Source: Lachnospiraceae bacterium
GTDB lineage: Bacteria; Bacillota; Clostridia; Lachnospirales; Lachnospiraceae
Length of the DNA: 34,881 nt
Assembly (NCBI GenBank): GCA_024680815.1
Contig: JAILBQ010000120.1
Coordinates: forward strand, 1-34,881
Reading direction: 5' to 3'
The first letter of the stretch is position 1; every line of letters starts with the position of its first letter. Below the pieces are notes generated by a model that saw only the letters and a program-made list of their open reading frames with translations, was not told the origin of the DNA and made no database searches. Position numbers and translations under genes: made by a program. This document shows, one piece after another, positions 24,379 to 32,600 of this stretch.

Positions 24379-26534
24379 AATGCGTCTCCTTTCCGGAGTG
24401 CAAGCTCCGTAATGTCTTCGTGGGCGCAGTAGTAAAGATTGGCCTGCTCATGCTTGTTCAGTGGATAAAGACGCATCCGCACGATACGGAGCGAAGAGTC
24501 GGGACCGATATGACCGATGTCGGCCGTGGCTCCGGCAACCGGATTCCCGTCTGCCCTCGGAAACAGGGAAAGAAAGGTATCCCAGTCTTCAGCGGCAATC
24601 CGGTCTTTTAAGTGCAGGGCGAAATCAGGATCGCTCATTACCTCGTTCATGCCCATCATCCGGTAATACTGTTCGTTGAATTTCACAAGACGCACGGAGG
24701 AGTCTGTGAGCTCGTAGAAGGCCACGGCTCCGAGGATATTGTTGAGCATCTCATCGTTTATCATTTTTTCTTCGGAAAGCTTCATGATATGAACCGGCTC
24801 CACCTCCGATACGTGGATGCCGGAGATGTCCAGAATTTCCGGCGTGGACAGGAGTTCCTCGAAGCTGTCGGTTTTCATCGGCTTGTAAAAATAGTAGCCC
24901 TGGGCGAAAAAGCATCCCATTTCCGTAAGGAACTTCACCTGGTCGGCAAACTCCACGCCTTCGATGATAATCGGGAGATTCAGGGAGGTTGCCAGGGAAA
25001 CAATGGAGTTTAAAATGCTGACCCCCTTGTTTATCGTGGAGGCGTCCAGATTGAGGAAACGGGTGTCGATTTTTAAAACATCGATGTCAAGATCCTTAAG
25101 GGAATTTAAGGAGGAATATCCCCTTCCGAAATCGTCCATCAGAATGGTAAAGCCCCGGGATTTGATTTTCGCAATCTGTTCGCTTAAAGCATGGTACTCC
25201 GAAATGTAGGCTCCCTCGGTGATTTCCAGTTCCAGAGCGGATACCGGCAGATCATATTTTTTAAGGAGGGAGAGGATATAATCCGTTATGTCGTGGGAAT
25301 AGATATCCGCCCGGGAAATATTGATGGATACCGGCAGGAGCGGGAGACCGCCGTCGAGACAGGCACGCTGCCAGGCGCAGACAAGTTCCCAGATACGGCT
25401 GTCAAGACGGAAGATCAGTCCGTTTTTCTCCAGCACAGGAATGAAAATCGAGGGATCGATAATCCTTCCGTCGGGGCGAATCCAGCGCACAAGAGCCTCG
25501 GCACCCACAATCCGGCGGTTGAGCATATTGACCTTGGGCTGGAGATAGAAAGTAAATTCGTTGTTTCTGAGAGCGCTTTCCACATCCCGGATAAGCTTGA
25601 ACTCATCGTCCTTCTGTTCCATCGCCGGGTCATACCAGGCAAAAAGATGGGAGTATTCCTTCTGTATATGAGACAGGGCGGAGTTGGCGCAGTCGCAGAT
25701 GTCCATCACGGTTTTATTACGGTCCTCGATTCTGTATACGCCGAATTTCGGAGCGAAGCCGATTTCAATGTCCCTGGCGCCAAGCTCTTCGTACGTCCGG
25801 GTACGCATGGCGGCAAACAGCGCCTCGTTGTCGGGGCAGAGATAGTAGAAGCTGTCAGAACCCGCGTAGCAGGCAAGGCCGCCGTACTGCTTTTCATAGA
25901 GCTTTAAGGCGTCTGCTATGAGCTGCAGGTATTTGTCGCCGGTAGAGCGGCCGTAAAACTGGTTGAAGAGCTTGAAATGCCCGATGTCGATTAAAACCAT
26001 ACAGAGAGTATCTTCGGGATGTTTGAAGAGATACTGGTAGGCAGCCTCGTAGAATGTGCGCTTTGTGGGAAGGCCGGTAAGGTCGTCCAGCTCATCCTCG
26101 GTTGAAGCCGTGTTTCTGTCCAGCTGGCGGATAAGCTCCCTGCGGTTCCGGTAGAGATAGAGGGTGGTAAGAACCCTTCGCTTCAGAAGCTTTTCCGACC
26201 AGGGGCGCTCAATATAGTCGATTGCCCCGAGAGAGAAGGAGCGCTCTATAAAGCAGTCTTTCCCGGACTCGGCGATGACGATGACAGGAACTTCATCCGT
26301 AAAGCGGTTGTCACGAAGAAATTCCAGAAATTCGAAGCCGCTTTTTTCGGGGAAGGTTATGCCCATAAGCACGATGTCAAAGCCGGTTTTTCCGGAAACA
26401 ATGAGATTGATGGCCTCGTCAGCTGAGGATGCTTCGACAATGTTTAATTCGCCCTGCAGCAAATCCCTTAAGGCCGCGCGGTGAAGCTCGGAATAATCCA
26501 GGATCAGAGCGGTTTTATTAAGTGAACGGTCCAT
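24375..26534 (-). CDS. Pseudo-receiver, degenerate GGDEF, EAL, PAS protein (predicted c-di-GMP phosphodiesterase)
   Basis: A 719-residue soluble protein. The N-terminal receiver (about 8-125) has G58 where the acceptor Asp belongs (IVLMGITFP) and RPW instead of KP, so it cannot be phosphorylated normally. The GGDEF domain (about 148-300) reads GSDSF at 225-229, hence inactive as a cyclase. The EAL domain (about 310-560) keeps the catalytic set: E346-A-L, N in SINIS, E in LEITEG, D467-D468 in MDDFGRG, K488, and E525 in IIEGVE. It should therefore hydrolyse c-di-GMP to pGpG. A C-terminal PAS-like region follows. I chose the ATG at 26534, which starts at the receiver and has AAAGGA upstream; an in-frame extension of 37 residues is unlikely. 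First gene of a two-gene operon. Confidence 0.88.
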   Translation of the reverse strand: MDRSLNKTALILDYSELHRAALRDLLQGELNIVEASSADEAINLIVSGKTGFDIVLMGITFPEKSGFEFLEFLRDNRFTDEVPVIVIAESGKDCFIERSFSLGAIDYIERPWSEKLLKRRVLTTLYLYRNRRELIRQLDRNTASTEDELDDLTGLPTKRTFYEAAYQYLFKHPEDTLCMVLIDIGHFKLFNQFYGRSTGDKYLQLIADALKLYEKQYGGLACYAGSDSFYYLCPDNEALFAAMRTRTYEELGARDIEIGFAPKFGVYRIEDRNKTVMDICDCANSALSHIQKEYSHLFAWYDPAMEQKDDEFKLIRDVESALRNNEFTFYLQPKVNMLNRRIVGAEALVRWIRPDGRIIDPSIFIPVLEKNGLIFRLDSRIWELVCAWQRACLDGGLPLLPVSINISRADIYSHDITDYILSLLKKYDLPVSALELEITEGAYISEYHALSEQIAKIKSRGFTILMDDFGRGYSSLNSLKDLDIDVLKIDTRFLNLDASTINKGVSILNSIVSLATSLNLPIIIEGVEFADQVKFLTEMGCFFAQGYYFYKPMKTDSFEELLSTPEILDISGIHVSEVEPVHIMKLSEEKMINDEMLNNILGAVAFYELTDSSVRLVKFNEQYYRMMGMNEVMSDPDFALHLKDRIAAEDWDTFLSLFPRADGNPVAGATADIGHIGPDSSLRIVRMRLYPLNKHEQANLYYCAHEDITELALRKGDAL

Positions 26535-26578
26535 AGTGGGTTTCCTTTTTTTGCTGATCTTCTGACACGTGTATGGAT

Positions 26579-26607
26579 ATTGTATAGCCTTTCCGCACCT
26601 CGCGCAA
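26579..26607 (-). promoter_or_regulatory. Predicted promoter of the EAL/GGDEF operon
   Basis: Read on the minus strand, TTGCGC (26602-26607) and TACAAT (26579-26584) are separated by 17 bases, about 45 bases upstream of the ATG at 26534. The -35 matches the consensus only in its first half. Confidence 0.4.
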
Positions 26608-26626
26608 TAAGATAAGAACTTTTTGA

Positions 26627-26655
26627 TTGACTTTTTTCTCCACAACCAATAGAAT
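26627..26655 (+). promoter_or_regulatory. Predicted sigma-A promoter of the alcohol dehydrogenase gene
   Basis: TTGACT (26627-26632) and TAGAAT (26650-26655) with a 17-base spacer lie about 85 bases upstream of the start codon. The roughly 77-base leader contains a short inverted repeat at 26693-26706 (CTGTCCCCGGACAG). Confidence 0.65.
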
Positions 26656-26738
26656 GGTGAGTGTTGGTGAAAAATTTAACAAAGTAAAGGAGCTGTCCCC
26701 GGACAGATCCGGATTATCTGAAGGAAGGAGAAAAATTG

Positions 26739-27800
26739 ATGAAGGGTTTTGCAATGCTGAAAATCGGTGAGGTTGGCTGGATCGAGAAGGATCGTCCCGC
26801 GTGCGGACCGCTGGACGCGATCTGTAAGCCGCTTGCCATCGCAATCTGCACCTCTGATGTACACACGGTCTGGGAGGGCGCTGTAGGTGACCGCCACAAT
26901 ATGATCCTCGGCCATGAAGGCTGCGCGGAGGTTGTTGAGGTCGGTTCCGAGGTGAAGGACTTTAAGCCGGGCGACAGGGTTCTGGTGCCGGCCATCACCC
27001 CCGACTGGAATTCCCTGGAGGCACAGGGCGGCTACTCCATGCATTCCGGCGGAATGCTGGCGGGATGGAAATTCTCAAACTTCAAGGATGGTCTGGATTC
27101 CGAATTTTTCCATGTGAACGACGCGGACGGAAATCTGGCTCATCTTCCGGAAAATATCAATATTGTTGATGCCTGCATGCTTTCCGACATGGTTCCCACC
27201 GGTTTCCACGGTGTTGAACTGGCGGACGTACAGTTCGGCGACACGGTACTTGTTATCGGTATCGGCCCCGTGGGACTTATGAGCGTTGCAGGCGCTGCGC
27301 TGCGCGGCGCTTCCCGGATTATCGCGGTCGGAACGCGGCCGAAGTGTGTGGAAGCTGCGAAGAAATACGGCGCGGACGAATTCATCAGCTATAAGAACGG
27401 CAAGATCGAGGATCAGGTCATGGAAATGACCGGCGGCAAGGGCGTGGATCGTGTTGTCATCGCGGGCGGCACGGTTGAGACCTTTGAGTCTGCGGTCAAA
27501 TCCGTCAAGGCCGGCGGAAAGATCGGAAACGTGAACTATCTGGGCAGCGGCGACTACATCACTATCCCTCGTGTTGAGTGGGGTGTCGGCATGGGACACA
27601 AGCAGATTTGCGGCGGCCTTATGCCGGGCGGACGTTTAAGAATGGAGAAGCTGGGTGCTCTGGTTGCCTCCGGAAAGCTGGATGTGGCTCCGCTTTCGAC
27701 CCACATCTTCGACGGCTGGGATCACATTCCCGAGGCGCTGCAGCTTATGAAGGATAAGCCGGCCGACCTCATTAAGCCGGTGGTTAAGCTGGAGAGCTGA
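26739..27800 (+). CDS. adh: Zinc-dependent secondary alcohol dehydrogenase, NADP type
   Basis: A 353-residue medium-chain dehydrogenase nearly colinear with Clostridium beijerinckii and Thermoanaerobacter brockii secondary alcohol dehydrogenases, which interconvert ketones (acetone) and secondary alcohols (isopropanol) with NADP(H). The catalytic zinc ligands fall at the same numbers: C37 (CTSD), H59 and E60 (GHEG), and D150 (SDMVPTGFHG). The cofactor fold has VIGIGPVGLMSVAGA, and GTRP replaces the GSRP that binds the NADP phosphate, keeping the Arg. The structural zinc lobe is absent, as in this subfamily. The ATG at 26739 follows GGAAGGAG by eight bases; an adjacent TTG is disregarded. It is monocistronic between its own promoter and a hairpin. 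Confidence 0.93.
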   Translation: MKGFAMLKIGEVGWIEKDRPACGPLDAICKPLAIAICTSDVHTVWEGAVGDRHNMILGHEGCAEVVEVGSEVKDFKPGDRVLVPAITPDWNSLEAQGGYSMHSGGMLAGWKFSNFKDGLDSEFFHVNDADGNLAHLPENINIVDACMLSDMVPTGFHGVELADVQFGDTVLVIGIGPVGLMSVAGAALRGASRIIAVGTRPKCVEAAKKYGADEFISYKNGKIEDQVMEMTGGKGVDRVVIAGGTVETFESAVKSVKAGGKIGNVNYLGSGDYITIPRVEWGVGMGHKQICGGLMPGGRLRMEKLGALVASGKLDVAPLSTHIFDGWDHIPEALQLMKDKPADLIKPVVKLES

Positions 27801-27836
27801 TTTAAGGCCCTTTAAGGACAAAGTGCTGAGACAAAT

Positions 27837-27880
27837 ACGCCCATGCGGACGCTGAACCGGCCGTATGGGCGTTTGTTGTC
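27837..27880 (+). terminator. Probable terminator after adh
   Basis: ACGCCCATGCGG (27837-27848) pairs with CCGTATGGGCGT (27861-27872), a 12-bp stem with one G-T pair, followed by the T-rich TTTGTTGTC. The tail is not a pure U run, so partial read-through into the CobW-type gene 30 bases later is possible. Confidence 0.7.
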
Positions 27881-27903
27881 GTTTGCTGTATGGAGAGAAA
27901 CGC

Positions 27904-28908
27904 ATGAAAATATTGATTGTTTCGGGGTTTCTGGGGGCGGGTAAGACCACCTTTATCCGCGAGCTGATACGCCGCACCGGTACTTATCCCGTGGTGATGG
28001 AAAATGAATACGGGGAGAGCGACCTGGATTCGAGGGAGCTTAATACACAACAGAAGGAGCTGAAAATCCTGGAGTTTATGGAAGGGTGTGTCTGCTGTAC
28101 GATGAAGGACAGCTTCATCAATTCCGTACTGACCGTCTCCTCCGCTCTTGCACCGGAATACCTGATTGTGGAACCTACCGGGGTGGCGCGCCTTTCGGGG
28201 ATTCTCGAAAATGCGGCGAAAATCTGCTACGGAGATATCCGCCTTTTAAAGCCGGTAACCATCCTCTCTCCCCGTTCCTTTTATCAGAACCGGAGCGAAT
28301 GGCCGGAGCTCTTTGACAACCAGCTTAAATACGCGGGGATCGTGGTCTTTTCCAAAACAGAGGGAGAAGATCGTGATTATATCCTGCGCCTCGAAGAGGA
28401 AGTAAGAAAGCTTAATCCCGGGGCCCTGATTTTAACGGAGCATTACCGCTCAAAGGAAGATGAATGGTTTAAAGAGCTTCTGGAAATGGAATCAGGGGAT
28501 ATTTCAGTTGACGGGGAGGAAGGTTCGCTTAAGCTGGAGCAGCTGACCCTCTTTTCCGGAAGGTTTAGCCGCCCGGCGGAGCTTATTGTATTTCTGGAGG
28601 ATATTCTCCGGGAAGAATACGGAAAGATAGTTCGCGCAAAGGGAACGCTTCCAGTGGGCTCCGGGATGCTGCGCTTTGACATCGCGGATTCCCTCTATGC
28701 CGTGACCGGAACGGAAGACGACAAGACCCAGTGTGTGTTCATAGGGGAATATATCGACCGGGAGGCAATAGGAGAGCGTCTTGGGGCGAAGGTGCCGGGA
28801 GGGCTTAAGGGTAAGGCTTCCGGTAAGGCTTTAAGGACGTCCGAAAGGTTCGGTAACGTGCTCGGGAATCGCAGCGTCGCTGGCGATAATGACACAGTTC
28901 TGGTTTGA
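27904..28908 (+). CDS. CobW/COG0523-family GTPase (putative metallochaperone)
   Basis: A 334-residue G3E GTPase. The Walker A motif GFLGAGKTT (G11-T16 core) opens the protein, EGCVCC (C62, C64, C65) is the metal-binding CxCC, and VEPTGVA is the Walker B/switch region. The guanine motif NKxD appears as S150-K-T-E153. The C-terminal half has a CobW_C-like beta region (LTLFSGRFSRPAELIVFLED, GKIVRAKG) ending in a short extension. Family members insert or supply Zn2+, Co2+ or Ni2+. The ATG at 27904 has GGAGAG upstream; an upstream in-frame extension is unlikely. It follows a zinc alcohol dehydrogenase across a terminator, and no cobalamin genes are near. Its last 78 bases overlap the convergent gene. 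Confidence 0.87.
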   Translation: MKILIVSGFLGAGKTTFIRELIRRTGTYPVVMENEYGESDLDSRELNTQQKELKILEFMEGCVCCTMKDSFINSVLTVSSALAPEYLIVEPTGVARLSGILENAAKICYGDIRLLKPVTILSPRSFYQNRSEWPELFDNQLKYAGIVVFSKTEGEDRDYILRLEEEVRKLNPGALILTEHYRSKEDEWFKELLEMESGDISVDGEEGSLKLEQLTLFSGRFSRPAELIVFLEDILREEYGKIVRAKGTLPVGSGMLRFDIADSLYAVTGTEDDKTQCVFIGEYIDREAIGERLGAKVPGGLKGKASGKALRTSERFGNVLGNRSVAGDNDTVLV

Positions 28909-29622
28909 GGCCGGATCGAGCCAGGGTTTTACAGGGTAGAGAGTGAGGTTTTCAAAGAAGCCCGACAGAATATTCATAACAAAATGACGGGGCATGGAAA
29001 GCTCTCCCACAACGGCGGAAATCAGATTTACAAGATAAACGCCGTTTTCGGAAAGCGAGCTCTTCACAAGAGAGGTGTTTCCGGGGGAGATTAAAGACAT
29101 GTCAATCCGGTTGGAAATATAGGCGTCGTTTATTACGGCGTCATAGACTTTGCCCGAAGAGCGCAGGTATCCGGCGGCATCGTCTATTATCAGGGAAAGC
29201 CTGCCGGTTTCTTCAAGCTCATATTCCCGGAAAAGCTCATCCAGATAGAAATATTTTTTCGCAAGAAAAAACATCTCCGGATTTATCTCCACCACGTCCA
29301 TCGAGCATTCGGGATGGCGGGAAATATAATACCGCGGGTAGGAGCAGCCGGCCCCTCCCAGCATAAGACAACTTTTAAGCTCAGGGCGCACGAAAAAAAT
29401 CTTCTCGAACTCTTTTGTATAGGGAAATACCAGATCATTATGTCTGTCAGGGGCGGTGTAGGCCGCGGATTCTCTCGTGCCGTCCACTGTGAGCAGATGA
29501 ATCCATTCATCGTTTTCAAAGGTTTCCCGCACTATGACAGTGCCGTAGCCGGAGTGCTTCTTCCGGTACAGAACCCGATCATTATATTGTGGTTTTTCCG
29601 GTTTTCCAAAGAGCTTAAACAT
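28831..29622 (-). CDS. Spermidine synthase-like (SpeE-fold) protein
   Basis: A 263-residue protein with the Rossmann methyltransferase fold of the spermidine-synthase family. The nucleotide-binding loop is MLGGAGCSYPRYY (G89-G92), followed by VVEINP with E112, LIIDDAAGYL with D147-D148, and YDAVINDAY. True aminopropyltransferases have a conserved DxxxxD[PS]xxP-type active site; here DAYISNRID replaces it, so polyamine synthesis is doubtful. Similar orphan SpeE-like proteins are common in Clostridia and have no agreed role. The ATG lies seven bases after the stop of the large hybrid kinase, so it is probably the second gene of that operon. It overlaps the CobW-type gene end by 78 bases. Confidence 0.78.
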   Translation of the reverse strand: MFKLFGKPEKPQYNDRVLYRKKHSGYGTVIVRETFENDEWIHLLTVDGTRESAAYTAPDRHNDLVFPYTKEFEKIFFVRPELKSCLMLGGAGCSYPRYYISRHPECSMDVVEINPEMFFLAKKYFYLDELFREYELEETGRLSLIIDDAAGYLRSSGKVYDAVINDAYISNRIDMSLISPGNTSLVKSSLSENGVYLVNLISAVVGELSMPRHFVMNILSGFFENLTLYPVKPWLDPASNQNCVIIASDAAIPEHVTEPFGRP

Positions 29623-29629
29623 TGTGTTT

Positions 29630-32600
29630 TCAGGAAAACATTTCTTCCAGGCCGTCCCAGTCCAGAGCCTTCAGAAGTTTTTCGGCATGTGAGAGTTTTT
29701 CCCGGTCCTGATCGGGAAGCCGGTATTCCTTAAGTTCTTTTAAAATCATTTCCACGGAATCGTAATCCATCTGGGGGATACTCTCCTTAAGGGCTTCATA
29801 CGCGTCGCTTAACACTTCCGCGGGAACGGTTTCCCGTTCGTCCTCCCCGGAGGCTTCCCTGAGCGGCTTCAGCTTTTCCTTAAATGATCTGTAGTCCGAA
29901 AGCATCCTGTCATTATTGTCCCGGATAAAGTCTTCATTTCCTTTGTTGCCGGCCTCCTCAAGCTCTTCGCACAGCTTCGAAAGCTCCATTGCGCCTATGA
30001 TTCTGGCGGAGCTTTTAAGCGCGTGCACCTTTACGGTATAGAGCCGTATATCCCCGTCCTTTAACGCGTTTTCCAAAAGGGCGGAGTTGTCGTCTATTGT
30101 GTCCAGGAAGAGATTGAGAGAGAAGCCGAAGCCGGAAATGCCGCCGGAATTTTTTACCCCTTCCTCCACGGAGATATCCTTAACCTCCTTTATCCAGGAA
30201 AGCTCTTCGGGGAAGTTCTCAGGGGTTATGTCAAAATCTCCCGGAGAGGGTATGGTAATCAGCTCTTCGGGAATATGCTGCATTATGGCTGTTTCCAGGG
30301 CACGGCTGTCCACGGGCTTTGCCAGATATCCGTTGAAGCCCTTCTGTTTATAGAAGTCGTCTCCTCCCGCGGTGGAGTTTGCGGTCAGGGCATATACCGG
30401 AGTGGAGGTGTCGCTCTCCCTGATTTTTTCGAGGGTTTCGATTCCGTCCATGCCGGGCATCATGTGATCTAAGAGCACCACATTAAAGGAGGCGTCTTTC
30501 AGCTTTACCAGACATTCCTCTCCGCTGGAGGCGGTTGTGACCGAGACCTTTGTGGATTTGAGCAGCCCTTTTATGACGTTCAGATTCATCTGGTTATCGT
30601 CCACAACGAGGATATGCGCATCGGGAGCGATAAACTGCGGCACATAGGGGCCCTTTGTTTCCCTGTCCTCTGCGGGGTCGAATTTCCCTATGCCTTCAGG
30701 ATCGATTATTTTCTGGGAAAAGGTGAAGATAAATTCCGAGCCCTCTCCGTATACGCTTTCGCACCAGAGCTTTCCATCCATAAGCTCGGAAAAACGTCTT
30801 GAAATATCGAGACCCAGTCCGGTACCCTGGATGCCGCTGTTCTTTTCCTCGTCCAGCCGTTCGTAGGCGGTAAAGAGCTTTTCCATATCCTCCGGCTTTA
30901 CGCCGATTCCGGTATCGCTGACGGCTATCCTTAAATCACAGCGCTCCTCGGTCTTTCCGGTCACTTTAACCTTAAGGGCAAGTCCTCCCTTTTCCGTGTA
31001 TTTGACGGCGTTTGTTAAGAGGTTGAGAGTGACCTGTTTTATTTTTCCCGCGTCTCCGTACAGACGCACCGGAAGGGTTTCATCAATGTCGATGTCGAAG
31101 GTCAGGTCTTTTTCGGCGCTGCGCACCCTGATCATCGTGGAGACGGAGCGGAAGAGCTCCTTCACGTCATACTCCTGCTCCACAAGATGCATTTTTCCGG
31201 ATTCGATTTTCGACATGTCCAGCAGGTCGTTTATCAGCCCCAGCAGGGATTCGGAGGCAGTTCTTATATCCAGGGCATAGTTTATGACAGACATAAAATA
31301 ATTTTTCGGAACGTTTTCGGCGTCCTCTCTGAGTATCATTTCGTCCATGCCCATTATTGTATTGATGGGGGTTCTGATCTCATGGGACATGTTGGCCAGG
31401 AACCGGGATTTGGCGGAATTGGCCCGCTCGGCCTCCTCCTTGGCGGCCCGGATTTCCTCGTACTGCCTGCGGATTATGGTTCCGGTCATGACCCTCCAGA
31501 CGATTAAGCCCGCGGCGGCGGCGATGAGGGCGATGAGGATTATCCTTACCACCAGAAGCTCCATGAGACGGGGCTTTTTTATGATCGGGAATATGTCATC
31601 CTGAAAAACCTCTCCGGTGCTTCCGTCCAGCACCTGAATATGGAGCTGATAATTTCCGTAGCCGAGCCCGGTGTATTCCAGAGGCGTAAGATTGCTCTGG
31701 GCCGCGGTTATGCCGGAATCATCGCTGCCCTCCAGAAAAACATGAACAGTGGGATTCGTCATCGTGAAATCAAGGATTGCCGGGGTTATCTGGATACGGC
31801 CTTTAGTTGCCGGGATTATGTAAACTCCATCCGGGTCCGGTAATATTTCTTCGTCGTTGCAGAGTATGGAACGAATGCCGGTTTTTATTTTCGAGGTCTG
31901 TTCGAAGTAATGATTTATGTTAACTTCTCCGACCCCGTTTCTGCATGAAATATAAAGATTTCCCTCCCCGTCCAGTTCGCTGAAGGAATTGCCGGTGACG
32001 GCCCCCGGAAGGCCGTTCGCAATGGAATACAGCCTGTAGTCCGTGATGCTGTTATTCAGAATATCTTCGGCCTTTATCACGAAAACGCCGTAGGAGGAGA
32101 GAATCCAGAGGTTATCCTTATCGTCGAAATAGACGTCATAGTTGTTGTTGTACGGGAAGGTATCCACGTTTGTTATGATTCCGTCTTTCATATATTCCAC
32201 GGAATTGGAGGTGATTATCCAGTAAACTCCCCTGCTTTCATCCCGTTTGATACGGAGAATAACGTCACTGGTCAGACCGTCGTCCCTGCCGAGCCTCCTG
32301 ACGCTGTTTCCTTCCAGGACATATATGCCGTCGCCGTCCGTGCCCGCGTAAATTTCACCGTCCTTCCCCTCCTCCACCGTAAGAAATACGGTGTTGGTGA
32401 TTACGGCGCTTTCTCCGATGGTCTTTTCAATCTTTCCGTCTTTTATAATGGCCAGTCCCATGTTTGTGCCCGCAAGCACGGAACCGTCACGGGCCATGGT
32501 GGTGCAGCGCACCTGGTTGCTCAGCATCCCGTTCTCTTCCGTAAAGTATGTGATTTCTCCGGAAGGCGACATGCAGACCAGCCCCTTTGAATTCGTAAAG

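Noticed and set aside
26662..26738. Possible c-di-GMP riboswitch in the adh leader, next to the EAL gene
   Set aside because: The leader is about 77 bases and shows only a small inverted repeat; the conserved GEMM core sequences are absent.
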